From assembly GCA_944472155.2 (NCBI GenBank), contig OX235277.1, positions 21,648,804 to 21,712,803 on the forward strand: 64,000 nucleotides of DNA. The letters run 5' to 3'. The stretch is from Trichobilharzia szidati. Taxonomy: Eukaryota; Platyhelminthes; Trematoda; Strigeidida; Schistosomatidae. A program made the position numbers and the translations under genes. Below the pieces are notes generated by a model. It was given only the letters and a program-made list of their open reading frames with translations, searched no databases and was not told where the DNA came from. Positions 25,877 through 38,060 of the stretch are shown piece after piece. The stretch's first letter is position 1; each line of letters begins with the position of its first letter.

Positions 25877-26824
25877 GGTAGCAAGTCCAAAGATGTGAGA
25901 TGACTGGGATCAACACGTAAGGTGTGAAGAAGTCGTATGACAAGACACCGCTCACCATGGATACCTGTTATCCGAAAACGGGTTGAAGGATGGTGACGTA
26001 GAAGATAAATGGCTGAAAGGAATATCAGTTTAGGGGAAAGTACCGATACAAACTAAGGTAGATCTGTGAAGCTGTCTCAACCTATCCAACGATGAATTTA
26101 TTTCTTTTTGACTGGCTTGGTATTCTTTGTTTCACATTCTCTTCTGCTCTGCTTTCGATTCCAATTATACAATTCCAATATTCAAACTTCACCTCACCTA
26201 ACCAAACGAAAGCGAAAAATTAAAGCATTCCACCTGATCATATGATACACGGAACACAGTTTTAGAAATGTGGATGAAAGACTACATTGTGGACTTTTTA
26301 AATGTCAGTACAGGGATGAAGACCCAATTTTACAATGTCATCCTGAAAATGTTCTGAATTCGCCAATATGAGTAGGCGAAGTTCACCTACTCCACGTGTA
26401 AGTCACTTGAAATCGATACTTTTCGGTCATCATCGACGTGCAGATCATCATCTGAGGAGAATTATTTCAACCCTTTCAATCTGCTTCATTCGCAATACTT
26501 TGGATCACTGATAACATCATTTGAACTACTCATGAGTAATACACATGTCACGTGATGAATTGGAGGTTCACATATTTGCAAAGATTTTATCACATAGGCG
26601 TCAACTGATTAAGTTACTGATTAAGATTATTTGTTTATGTATTTACACTTTAATTCATACTCTATCTAACACATCATCAGTAACCAAGAAAGTATTGAAT
26701 ACAGTTATTGTGCTGCAGTTTCAGTTCATCATTAGTTTACTGTACTGGGAAATTTCGATTAATAGTACGAGCTAAAAATCTTGTTGAAGTTCATTGACAT
26801 GATATGTGGAATAAGTATTCATAA

Positions 26825-27016
26825 TTTCATCATGAACTGACGCCGTTTAGAGGAACACAGGTAGGCCTGGGAGCGCTGGACAGCTGTTTCATCCTAGTAT
26901 GAGATTCTTCAGGCGATTACACCCATTGAGGTTGAGACCCATGTTTGCCTGGTTACAAGGAAAGCTCGTATACCATTGAGCCAATCAGACTAGATATAAT
27001 GGTCGTGACCATTGAG
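26825..27016 (-). mobile_element. SM-alpha-like SINE, copy 1 (left of inverted pair)
   Basis: On the minus strand the order is: an A-box-like tggctcaatgg, a ttgtaaccagg anticodon-arm region, a damaged B-box, then ctgaagaatctcatactaggatgaaacagctgtcc (hammerhead-like segment, split here by substitutions), then the 3' body ending in catgatgaaat. Element order and orientation match the better copy at 61504-61760. The ribozyme core is degenerate. The neighbour at 27070 is the same family in opposite orientation. Confidence 0.7.
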
Positions 27017-27069
27017 GAACAGCAGGTCATGTGTGAGGACAAATACTCGCCGGATGTGACATTAATTGG

Positions 27070-27255
27070 GATTCATGAACCATTGAATCGGATTTCAGTA
27101 GCTTAATGCTCTACCAGCTCACGTTATATCCAGAATGTCCTGGGTCCAAACCTCAGTTGATGCGTGTTGTGAATAAACGGAAACTCAGTCAAACCAGCTA
27201 TCAAGTACTGCCAGGTATGCCAATGATCCTTACCGATATCAGCTGATGGTGAAAT
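27070..27255 (+). mobile_element. SM-alpha-like SINE, copy 2 (right of inverted pair)
   Basis: On the plus strand it shows the 5' flank (accattgaatcgg), an A-box-like tagcttaatgc, a B-box-like gggtccaaacc (27141-27151), then gatgcgt and a strongly altered hammerhead region, the accagctatcaagtactg segment, and the end gctgatggtgaaatc. It starts about 55 bp from the 5' end of copy 1, so the two SINEs are head to head. Confidence 0.65.
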
Positions 27256-30200
27256 CCTGAAACTCATCAAGTTCCTGCAAACCAATACTTGAATATATTT
27301 CGAAAGTTCTATTCTAAACTGCAGAGTACGTTGGCGTAATTTATTCGTATTCTATTGCCTGTATTCTGAAAATGGTAAATTCTGATTTATTGATTCGCAC
27401 AATTCTGTGTCTGTTTTTCAGTGATATTCATGATATCAATAACATAATATCGATTTCATTGAGGTTCCAGTTTGTGAAGTGAATAATAATTATAGTGAGT
27501 TGGTCAATTACTGAGTGGCGTTCATCCTTCTCGATGAGGATTTGATCACATTTCTATGAAACACATATTTCAACACTTTATTGATTAGTTTGTATATTTT
27601 CCACTGAGAGGCAGAATTCATTGGTTACATTTATTGCTTGCTTTCAAAGTGTTCCGAGAGTACGTATGTGAGGTAGTATTATTTGCAACCAATCATGTCA
27701 TGTTGTAGCTTGGACAGACTTCAGTGAATATTATGCTGTCCATTATTACGTCGAATATAATTTTGGCTCTTCAGCTAGTGATAATGTACGGGAATAGCTG
27801 CCAGAAAAATCCATGTCGATCAATCTATTTGTAGTATGGCTACTCATTGAAATATTTCTACCGAAATGCGTAATTATCAACCTGTTTTCCCTCGACCTGT
27901 GCATGAAAAATCAGGCGCGTGCCTATCTTCTTTTTGACTCAACCTTCATTGATAGACTTTGTTTGTAGTTCATTCCTAATCATGTTGCTTCACTTTTTCA
28001 CCTATGGTTCTTGTGCCTTTTGAATGATTTACATATTTTTATGAATGTGAATACACACCGTATATCAAAGTCTTCTGATGTGAAATATAGCACAATTCTC
28101 GATATTGTATTATATCGAATAAAATGCTAGATATTCGGTTCTTTTACTTGGAATAATGGTTATTTCCTAATGTGATGTGTTGTTGAATAGAGAATGCATG
28201 GTTCAAATGCAGAATAAGGGGAAAATGACTGTGACTTTTCGGGTAAAATGCTTTAACATGGACAAATATTTTAAGTGGAATAACCCTGTCGATCGATAAT
28301 TCGTAAAATTTTGATCGGCGAAACTGCATCCTTATGTTCGTATGACTCATTTTGAATTGTGATCTTTGGTAGTTCGAAACGTAACTGTCTCACAAGTTGA
28401 CCATCAAGGGTTGTGCATTTGGACAAAGACTTACATGTGGTTCCAGATCACTTCGTTTTATCTTAACAATCATATGAATCTCTGAACAGTATTTCGACCT
28501 TTTTAACATTTGAATAACTGCTTATATGCAAAAATGGTAAAAGGATAGCGGAGCATATCAGAATTGGGCCATGCTTTGAAGGTTACTGAGACAGTATTGG
28601 GTGGAACGACCGTGTATGAGCAACTGAACGCTTAAGCTGTCCCAATTATGAACATTCCTTTCATTTTTCTGCAGTTTCATGTAGACGAATATTCAGCATG
28701 ATTTGTCAACATCCCTTTAGGGAAAACCAACCACTGTTATATTGACTACGTTTTAAATTTAATTCAATAGATGAATTATAACGATGAAAAGAGCTATCTA
28801 CACTTGACTATAATTCCCATTGAATTCACTACATCTTTGAATTTTTGAGGTAGAAAGGAAGTACAAAATGATTCACAGTGCAGCTTTCATCGTAAATGTT
28901 AGAGTTTTCACAATGAAAACACAGGTATGACAGCATAATTGTCAGTGTCAAAGGAGATTGAATAACTACGTAACAAGTATTCAGTCTCATTTCTGTATGC
29001 ATAAGATTCTTATGAATGGTTGTAGCCACAGTTTGCATACTTCACAGAAGCTGGTATTCAGGAATTTAAATCCCTGATCCATCTGCCGGACACTATCACA
29101 ATTCATGAAATCATCATTATTAATACAATTTCTAACTTAATAGAAGACACATCAAAATAGAGAAAGCATTAGAAATAGGCCACCTCTTAGATATTTGTCA
29201 ACCATAACAACGTTTATGTAACAAACTGATTATCTCAGTGTCCAGGGTGATCAGCACTTTTTATTAATGAAACACTTGGCAATTAGTAAATCATGACTTC
29301 TACTAGAGTGGTAAACACGTGACTAATGTCCTGATTAGTTGTGATATAAGGGGGGATATGGAGCTAATAAATATACGGTATTTCTAATGCCAGAGATATT
29401 AAATAATGCATGACAAACAAAGAGTTACTAAGTGAGAGAAATCAAACATTTAACGGAAATAGTATTCAACAATAAAGGGCTATGAATTGCAAGTGTCAGT
29501 GTGACATGAAAATGAATATAAGGGGTGTATAAATAATAAACATATGTAAACATTAACATGTGTAAACATATGTCTACGTCTAGAAGTGTACTTGCTGTAG
29601 ATATTTGGAATAGTAGACGAATGAAGTGACAGCGGAATGAGTTCATCGCACTCACCCTATGTTATTGTGTTTACAAATAAAGCTCTTGATGTTGCCTATT
29701 ATTGTATGCCATCAAGTCATTTCATGTATTCCTCGCAAGCTGCCTACTGCTGGTTCAATAATTCAACAATCAGTAACTCAGTGTGATGGGTGCGAGATAT
29801 TAGATATCTGTCATCCAACATCTTGGTGTTTAATCGTCTACCTTACTGCATGATTAACTCTATTCTAAATGAAAACGAAGGAAACTGTGAGACACTTCCA
29901 GTAGTTTCAGGCAGGTTGTTGATTGTGCCGAAAGCCTGTTGTCAACCGCAGGCGAACTAGTAGCAGTAACAAAACACAACTCAGTGTGAAAACAGTGAAC
30001 TATTATATCAGCACACCACTATTACAGAGCAACAAATAATAAAGCCTTCAAAAGTACTAGCCAGTCGCACTCACACATTAAATCGTTTACATTGTTAAAC
30101 GGTGCCACAGATTCTATCGTAGATAACCAAAGTGTGTTTACTATCAGTAGATTTTAGGACTGTGCGTTACCCACTACTTTTAATCACCTATATAGAAGAA

Positions 30201-30419
30201 CGCATCGGTTTATCCCCTACTCACAATTTTTCGGTCTTTGTTGTAGTTGCTTTCGAGAACCCGCTTGCATGACGTCTCTCATTCAAGTCAACACCAATCG
30301 AAATTGTTAGTGAAAATTATTCTTCCATCTCATGGATAATCGGAACGCAGACAACGCTGTAATTTCTTCACATGTTTGTTTATAAAATGTTTTCGTAATT
30401 TGGTTAAAGGAACTTCACT
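27256..30419. other. Unassigned AT-rich stretch
   Basis: Short ORFs only. A less AT-rich patch at about 29890-30130 shows no motif. Confidence 0.5.
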
Positions 30420-31627
30420 CCACATGTATCTACAGAAACAAAAAGCTCTCTTTTGAGTTTCAGGAGGAATTTTTATGATTCACTATTGCTTAAACCTACA
30501 GAACTTGTTGTAGGCTCACCTTGGTGTCGGTTGTACCACTATCTGCATAGCGATCTATGAGATGATTACTTTGACCATGAAAACATATTTATTCATCAAA
30601 TATTAAAAATTCTGTGGATTTATTTGGTATTTTTTATACTGTGGCATGAATTATTCAATTTTATTGATTAAAATTTTTAGTGATTAAAACAATAACAGCC
30701 CGTCAAAGGACTGACTGACGAATATTGCCACTATGTGCTGTTATTATTCTCTGTCATACGAGTAGAAATTTTAAGTAACTGCTGAAACTACTGTCATGGT
30801 TCGCTCATTCTTAAATTGTATTTGAAAAACACATATCTACTAGATATGCTCAATCTAGCGTTTTCAAATCAATATCAATGCTATTGAACAAAAGTTTTGT
30901 TTTTCTACTGCTGTCACAAAGTCAGCTCAGTCGATTTCAATATTTCTGTCAACGTTTCTAAAACTGTTTTATTCTCAACATCGGTTTTCTTATTTCTTTT
31001 CTGTCTCATAACATTAGATGCTAAAATAGGCAGTATATAAGATATTATACCATCTAGAGATAACTTTGTAAAACTCTATGGAGTAAGTTTATGTCTTAGA
31101 AGTCACCTCATTGTAGAATTTACTATTTTGATATGAATCAAATAAATGGGTGTAACCAGCAAACTCAGTAACTTAATGTTGTGTTATGGAATAACTTTTA
31201 TATCGATTGACATCATGATTTTTGTAAGAAGAATGATTCTTACTGAAATAAAATTAAACGCGTTTCAATCGGCTTCATATTTACTTTGTTTTATTTCTTA
31301 AAATAGTCAGCAATGCACGAAACTTGTGAAAGTGATGAGATGAGACACACCATTTGAACAGAATGTCGTATACATACAGATATGTGGAATAAACAGTAAG
31401 TGAGCTGGAATAAATAATATATTATTGACAGCTTTATTCTGAAGATGTTTGCAAATGGTCAAGAAATTTCAGTGTAGGTTTAACTTTTACATTTGTGGAA
31501 TTTCTAAGTAAGACAGTAATCTACTGTATACAATTTGGCAACGTTTAACTTCAGTTCAGAATGGGCTTCGACTTTCAGCTAAGTCAACTCTTCAAAGAAG
31601 ACTTTCGAAAATATGCGTGAGTACAGA

Positions 31628-31850
31628 TTGATCATCAAGAAAGTAGATAATGTTTGAAAAAGTAGAGTCAATGATATTTGAGTCATTATCCTCTTTGACA
31701 GAGCAGATTGTTCAGTGATTTTAGCAGCTGCCTCAATGGAACCTGATCAATTAATACTCATACAAGACAGAGGGTAAAAAGTTAATTTCATTAGAAATAA
31801 TGATTATTTCTCTTTTTGGTGAAACATCATGTTGTTGAGAGTGGTTTCAA
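31628..31850 (+). pseudogene. Broken counterpart of the exon at 38061-38297
   Basis: This is the copy-A partner of the open exon in copy B. The preceding acceptor-like tacag and the first codons (LIIK) are kept, but the frame meets TGA at 31655-31657 and again soon after, and alignment with copy B fades. It is decayed and cannot encode the domain. Confidence 0.5.
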
Positions 31851-33334
31851 AACTGGATTAAGCATCACTGTTGAGAGATTCAGACTTGTGCAGTCACAAA
31901 AATTGAAAATGCCTGAACAAAACACACACGTATGAACGTACAATACGCCATTACATGGACATACGGATGTATGTTGAATACTGATATTCTAAATGATTCT
32001 ATTGTTTCCGTTTAACCTATAATAAGAAACTTGGAATTCTAATGAAATTTCCATTGATGGAAAAATTGAACTCATTGAGGCCATCGATGAAAACATATTG
32101 TAGAGGTAACATGAGAGATTCTGGCATTTCATATTATTTTTGTATGGGATAAAGATAGCTGAGACATGGGCTCTGTTTTACTTTCATTTAATTGCGCTGT
32201 TTCAGTGCTAAAATATACTTCGCTAATTGTTGCATAACATTCAACAATTCAGTGAGGTCTTCTCTCTCTCTCGACTAGCAAATATTGTAATTTTTGGTGC
32301 ATACGATATTAAACCGAAAGCTATTTCAAAAAGTTATTATATTCTCGTGGTACAGTGATGTGATGATTCTTAGAGAATTTTCTACTTCACAACAGTACGG
32401 ATGTGATAGAGCGAAATCCATTAATGTGATTGGATTTACTCGAAATGCAGAGGCAGTTGATATTATGATGCAAATTATTTGAAATATAAAGAAATTAGAT
32501 CAGTAATAATATTAAATTGATGCATCCATTATCCTACCGAATTTCGTGCGAATGAATATCCCATTTATGAATAACGAACATAAAATGTACAACAGCTCAG
32601 CGTAGTATTAACTCACACTGAATTATTACGAATACGCTGACATTATTCTGTTCACCATAAAATATTAAATGAGATCTGAAATATTTGTTGTCTGATTATA
32701 CACATGCAGTTCATGTGCGGGTTGTGAAGCTGTTTGAATTTATATATACACATATCTACAAAATAACAGTATATGTTCCAATATTTCATATGTCAACATA
32801 CATTTTAGGACAGACTTTCTGCGCTTATACGTATCTGGCAACTTTACACTTAGATCTCGAAAGTTACTCGAATAAGGTCAAATAAATGATCCACGTACAG
32901 ACATTCAACAAATTTTAGCAGTGAAAATTACCATCCCAACGGGTTCATTTTTATTCCCTTACAATCATAATTACATATGGCTTACAAAATTGAAATTAAC
33001 CAGTCAGTGATCTATTGCACTGTGAGACTATTGGTTAAGATTGCTAGGAAGTATGAACTGATCAGAAATATGAATCAGTAAATGGTATCAAAAAGTACAA
33101 AGGATTGAACAGATGATAGGATTTCGCAACGAGAATTTTCTCATTTGTGAGCATAAATTTATAGACATTAAGAAATGAGTAGCGTTACGTTAATAAAATA
33201 ATTGAGACTTTCGAATGCGATAACGTTGAATGTGAAAATGTTCTATGACTGATATTGCACGCATTTTCTATTAGCAAAGCTTCAACGGTTGTTTCTCTGT
33301 TTCCCTCATTTCAAATAAATTCGAGTAAAATTAA

Positions 33335-33410
33335 GATCTTGTGTGATTTCGTCTTCAGATTCATACAGGAACCAAACATTTCAATAATTTCTACTAATCT
33401 AATCACATGA
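33335..33410 (+). repeat. Internal direct repeat near the EF-hand exon
   Basis: The segment from tgtgatttcgtcttcagattca to about 33410 recurs, diverged, at about 33640-33712 (tgaaagatttcttcttcagattca...) and in copy B at about 42090-42150. So part of the exon's 3' neighbourhood was duplicated upstream of the exon. Confidence 0.5.
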
Positions 33411-33529
33411 CACTTGGAAGTTACCCTTAATATTCTAACCGCTGAATTCACATTTATAAGAAAGGCTTCTTGCTATCGATTGAGTTTATATCTTGGTGTT
33501 CGCTCAAAGAAGCTGTGACGTTTTCACAG

Positions 33530-33626
33530 AACGAAACATTCGTGAGCTGCATAAGATTAAGGAGTTTTGGAAAGCAGATTCAAATAATGACGGAATGCTT
33601 TCGTTTCACAAATCAATTTCAAATAA
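33530..33626 (+). CDS. Putative EF-hand exon (copy A), tegument-allergen-like
   Basis: A convincing acceptor (gttttcacag, AG at 33528-33529) opens a frame that starts ERNIRELHKIKEFWKAD, an amphipathic helix. It is followed by a 12-residue EF-hand loop DSNNDGMLSFHK (33577-33612). The Ca-binding positions D1, N3, D5 and the central glycine are present; position 12 is Lys instead of the usual Glu, so binding may be weak. The exon probably ends near 33623-33626, where a weak donor (aagttac) occurs; the open frame runs on to 33774 without domain character. EF-hand plus dynein-light-chain proteins are expanded in schistosomes (tegument-allergen-like family). The matching exon in copy B is broken. 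The partner exon may be at 38061. An intact gene is inferred, not shown. Confidence 0.4.
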
Positions 33627-33879
33627 GTTACACTCTGTCTTGAAAGATTTCTTCTTCAGATTCAGTCGTGAATTAACCATTTTAATAATTTCTAATAACC
33701 TCATTTGTATTTTATCTCATTGTGAAATTTTACTCAGACAATTGAAGAACTCAATTAATAATCATTTTAGTTGAATTAATCGAAGGCGTTGTTAACTGCA
33801 ACATCTTAAGGAGTTCCCTTAAGACAGTTTTCTGTGTAAAACTGCCATTCGTCTGATTCTCATAGCAGTCTGTCATAAA

Positions 33880-34064
33880 GCTGGAAAACATGCGAACGCC
33901 ACAAGCTCTTATTCTCTTAAATTCACCATCGAATATTCTGCGTGAATTCGCAGAACGTGACCATCTGTCGTGGTGTCTTGCTAAAATCATTCGACGATCT
34001 ATTTATCCGCAGATCAAAATAAGTCAAAGTCAGTCAATTGTGGTTTGTTTTAACAAATTTTCAC
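33880..34064. other. Block unusually conserved between duplication copies
   Basis: This block and 42315-42500 are much more alike than most of the duplication. Both strands are open in both copies: the minus frame keeps RWSRSANS and FKRIRACGV, the plus frame keeps FAERDHLSW. I cannot tell whether this is an exon (and on which strand), a regulatory element or a repeat. No family is recognised. Confidence 0.4.
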
Positions 34065-34333
34065 GTCCTTGAAAATGAATGTGAACACACATGCATTTAG
34101 AGTTACTCTTTCCCTACAAAAACTTCTAGCATTTACCTGTTCGACGGAAAATACACCCAAAATCGTTCTTTGGATTGCTGCTCCAAAGATAACATATAAA
34201 TACTGTAATATGTGTTAATATTTTCAGAATGAATGCAGTACTATTGGATGTAGAAAACTTAAAGTGAATCATAACGTTCTTCTATTCGAAATGATCTTCA
34301 GATGTATAAAACGACTCATCTTTTCAATTTCAG

Positions 34334-34374
34334 AAGAATCATGTATTGCTGATAGTTCTCGGAAATACAACAAA
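34334..34374 (+). CDS. Candidate 41-nt micro-exon
   Basis: A pyrimidine run ending in ttcag (AG at 34332-34333) is followed by 41 nt with an open frame (ESCIADSSRKYNK) and then a strong donor gtgagtg at 34375. It lies between the putative EF-hand exon and the exon at 38061, inside the ~730-bp part of copy A that has no partner in copy B. Short exons are common in schistosomes, but a match of acceptor and donor over 41 nt can occur by chance. Confidence 0.2.
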
Positions 34375-36169
34375 GTGAGTGTGATATTGTGTGGAACCTC
34401 TTTCAATTGACCTGAGGTAGAATCGTTGTCTTACAATGTGATGAAGTCAGCTGATATAGAATGTATTCAACAAGACAAGTTATTGAATTTACTGAATACA
34501 CTCCGTCATTTGATTTACATGAAAGCGCTTATTTTACAATGGAATAACTGGAAATGGATATAAAAATATTCCATATATTATTAGAAAGTAAGCTTCGGTG
34601 TTTCTCTCAGACCGAAAAGAAATAAAAGCCTCAAAACCAAAAATTAAATGAATCAAATTAGCAGAAGTGACAATGTAGCATCAATCGATGTAGGATTTAT
34701 CGTGGGAGTCCAATATTTTTGATTTTAAGATGCTAGGGGTAGCTTTTCGCTCTGTTCTCATAATACATTATCCACAAAAAATTATGGGTAGATATCAACT
34801 ATGAACTCTTTTTGCATGTGCATCCATTGTGTGAATTTGTTTATCTCTGTGGCGAATTTCACCACTATCAGTCAGTTAGGCTTTGTACTGTTTGTTTCCA
34901 CTGCAAACATTATATGTTTACTCGTGGGTGAAATGAGGTTTACGTTCAAATCAAATTATTAGTCTTCGTTCATCAAAATTTTATCGATAAACTACAGTCA
35001 CTTTGTGAGCATCTTATTTCACTTATCACAAATATGCCTCACCTCAGAGATGTAGACACTATTGCAAGTGTTCCGCTAATTTGAAATACAATACGCTACA
35101 ATTGTCACGAGAAATCACGCTTCGAATGAAGCAAAGCACGGAAATAAATATCTGTGACATTTTATGAGCCATGGCATGATACTTTATGATTTGTGAATAA
35201 ATATTTGGATGGGACACAGATTTTGCACCATGTGAGGAGAATCAATCTGATTGCGTCCTTTCTGAGCTTTTCTAACAATGTTTCAAGCAATAGAAAATCA
35301 TTTTAAAATAAAAATTTGGTGTTTTGTTGATTGTGTCAGTTTTGATCACCGACTGATATCAATCGAGGGAATAGCAGAAAATTGTTTTGGATTTATCAGC
35401 AGCATGTGCCTATGGCATTATCAAATCTTCAGACTATGCGTTGGGCACTTTGGTCATTCACGGACTTGGAGAAATTGTAGTGTCGCTTGATTTCTAGGTT
35501 GTGTTATATTAAAATTAATACAGTTGAATCACTCTGAGATAGGCTTCTAAAGCTGCTGAATACTCGCACCGAAAATTTCTTCTCCATGATGGCGTCATAG
35601 GCTTTTCATTGTTAGTTCATTGTGGGAGTTGTGAAAAGTGAGTTGGAAGTCTAGTTTTTTGATGCGTTTTGCGTACTTAAATTATTGACGCCGAGAGATT
35701 CCACGAGATTCTTGATAATAATGTTTGAACTACTTACAAGTAGTATAACGATTATATGCAAACTTTAGGTTGCATCTCCTCTCATAATTGTTTTATAATA
35801 GATAAATTACAGTCACTTTACCAATTAATTTACTCTCTGTTTTTTAGTGATGCAGTAATGTGATTCACCACATTAGATTCGCGAATGTCCGATGAATTAT
35901 TTATTTCATAAATCCAAGTGAATTTTTTAATTTTTGTGTTGCATGTTTATTCAAATGAAATAATGTTTACTGCTAACTTCGCTAACGTAATCATTTCGAA
36001 ACTTAATTCAGCAACGGTACAGTGATGCTAAAAGCGAAGCATCTGTCTTATTATTCGATCGTTACTCATAAACCCTACCCAAAATATATCTGAATATTTT
36101 CTTATATCTGGTAGATTTAGGATTTTTCAAGTGTTGTTTTCCAAGCATTTTATTTGGTTTTCAATTTTG

Positions 36170-36396
36170 ACCACTGATTGATATCAATCAGAGGGAGAAC
36201 CAGTGAAAACCAGTGAGCACTGGATAGCTAATTTGTCTGGTTTTTGGAATCCTGGAAAGTAATCTGATGCTCGCTAGTGACTGACTAAAGTTTTGATTTT
36301 CCTAGAGTTCTAGTGCGATGAGGTAACCAGTGAGGTCCATCCTTTGGGGACTGAAGGCAAATGCTCGCCGATGACATTAGAAGGTGATCACCACGA
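36170..36396 (-). mobile_element. SINE-like element at end of copy A
   Basis: On the minus strand the 3' part (ctatccagtgctcactggttttcactggttctc) follows the SM-alpha-like pattern, shown here in pieces: tatccagtgctc, then ggttttc, then ggttctc. The upstream hammerhead region is badly degraded (ccagacaaat in place of aggacgaaac) and the tRNA-like head is not clear. The same element ends copy B (43813-44038), so it was present before the duplication. Confidence 0.5.
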
Positions 36397-36404
36397 CTTA
36401 ATGA

Positions 36405-36722
36405 GCTCTGCAACAAGTGAATATCTTCTGAGGAAGGATCACAGCTAAATTTGCTTTAATCATCAAGAATGGACATCATTTTATATTTGTAGTCACTTTT
36501 ATTCATAATGATGACTCCAGAACCTTTCTAAGATTTCGTAATAATTATCTTAGAGTTTTCCCGTAACTCTTTCAAAGCTTTGAAATGATGGGAATGTAAA
36601 ATACTTTTCTCCTTTGGGTTGTTGTTGAAAAACTGACGAGCTTCATCCACCATCTTGGCCTTAAATCAACCCAATCTTCATCGGATTTTGTGGCAAGAAG
36701 TTTAAGTCGGTCATATACAAAT
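36405..36722 (-). pseudogene. Penelope-like element relic (N-terminal part of RT)
   Basis: Read on the minus strand it carries the hallmark PLE motif KELRENSKIIITKS followed by KGSGVIIMNKSDY, with the preceding KSDEDWVD and DEARQFFNNN segments in two frames (one frameshift near 36660). An in-frame TAG lies at 36528-36530, where the family usually has Pro-Asp codons, and a TAA at 36456-36458 after SILDD; beyond that SKFSCDPSSED continues the family pattern. The catalytic RT motifs and endonuclease are absent. It sits at the junction of duplication copies A and B, next to the SINE that ends copy A. Confidence 0.75.
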
Positions 36723-38060
36723 ATTTATATTTAGATAAGGCGTAATATATTCTAAACGGAATTACTTACTACAAAAGCGTGGAACTAAACACCAGTAATG
36801 TATGGAAATTCATTAGCCACACAAAAATATGAAGAAAGAATAAAACACATATCATATATCTGCAGAATCTGACGTTGTGTAGGTTCAAATGTAAGACCAA
36901 TTCACTAGATTGATAGAAACCGCAAAACTTATTGTAAGCGTACCCTGATACTGACGTCTGCCAGCTTAACTAAGATTAGTAGGGTGACTGCTGAAGCAAC
37001 AACAACACGTTCATTCATGTTATATTCAACATCGCGTCGTTTTAAACAGCAGTCTTCTGTATTGTCAAATGAAATAATAAATTTTCATTTCTTTTGCATT
37101 TGAGCATGCAAAGCCATTATATTTCAACAAGGAGTTGATTGATTAATATTCTCAATTTATGCTTTCATTATTCTCTATCATTTAAGTAAGAGTTTCAAGT
37201 AACCATTGGAACTAATGCCATGATTCACGCATAGTAAAGTCGTATTTAGACATTATATTTGTGAAGCCACCAACATAATATCCAGTCCTGCCTATCCACT
37301 CGATGTGCTACATCTATCGTTTTAAAATCGATATTACTGCTCTTGAACAAAAGTCTAGTTTTTTGACTGCTGCCATAAAGTCAGTTTAGTTCATTTCAAT
37401 ACTTCTATCTAATGTTTCCAGACTGTTTTATCTTTAACGTTGCTTTTTACTTTTTTTCTGTTTAATAAAATAATATAGTATAGAGTTTAGTAGACAAGAT
37501 ATAATACCATCGATAGATAACTTTGTAAAGCTCTCTGGAGTACCTTTATGTCTGCTGACGTCAACTTATTGTAGAATCACTACTTTGAAGTGAATCAAAT
37601 AAAGGGGTGTATCCAGCAAACTCAATAACTTAGTTTAGTGCTATAGAATAACTTTTATTTCGACTGACATTATTATGCTGTAAGATAAAGATTCTTACTT
37701 AAATAAGATAAAAAGCGTCTCAACCAGTCTCATAATTTTACTTTTTAGTATTTCTTAGAATTGTTACCAATGTACGAATCTTCTGAAGGTAAGGGGATGA
37801 GATACACCTTTTGAAGAGAATATCGTATACAACTTTACCAGTTTTATGATAAGTGAGCTACAATAAATAATATTATCGACAGCCTTATTCTGAAAATGTG
37901 GTAAAGAAATTTTGACGTATACTTAACTAACACATTTGCAGAATTTGTAAGTAAAATAATAATCTACCGTATAAAATTCAGCGGAATTTTACTACAATCT
38001 AAAGCAGGCTTCGACTTTCAATTTAGTCTTATCTTCAAAATAGACTCAGCCATAAGCTGA

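Larger units (their letters stand above)
30420..36396 (+). repeat. Tandem segmental duplication, copy A
   Basis: This ~6-kb block aligns in order with 36850-44038. Diagnostic pairs are: 30500/36925 (aacttrttgta), 30880/37335 (ttgaacaaaagt), 31060/37510 (gataactttgtaaa), 31628/38091, 32320/40212, 33530/41980, 33900/42330, 35530/43255 (cactctgagataggcttc) and 36170/43813. Divergence is considerable, so the duplication is old. Copy A has about 730 bp at 34165-34895 that B lacks and does not have the CR1-like insertion of B. The starting point is approximate. Confidence 0.85.

Noticed and set aside
35278..35490. 70-codon ORF with cysteines in copy A
   Set aside because: The copy-B counterpart (about 43025-43210) does not keep the frame, and there are no splice signals or motif.
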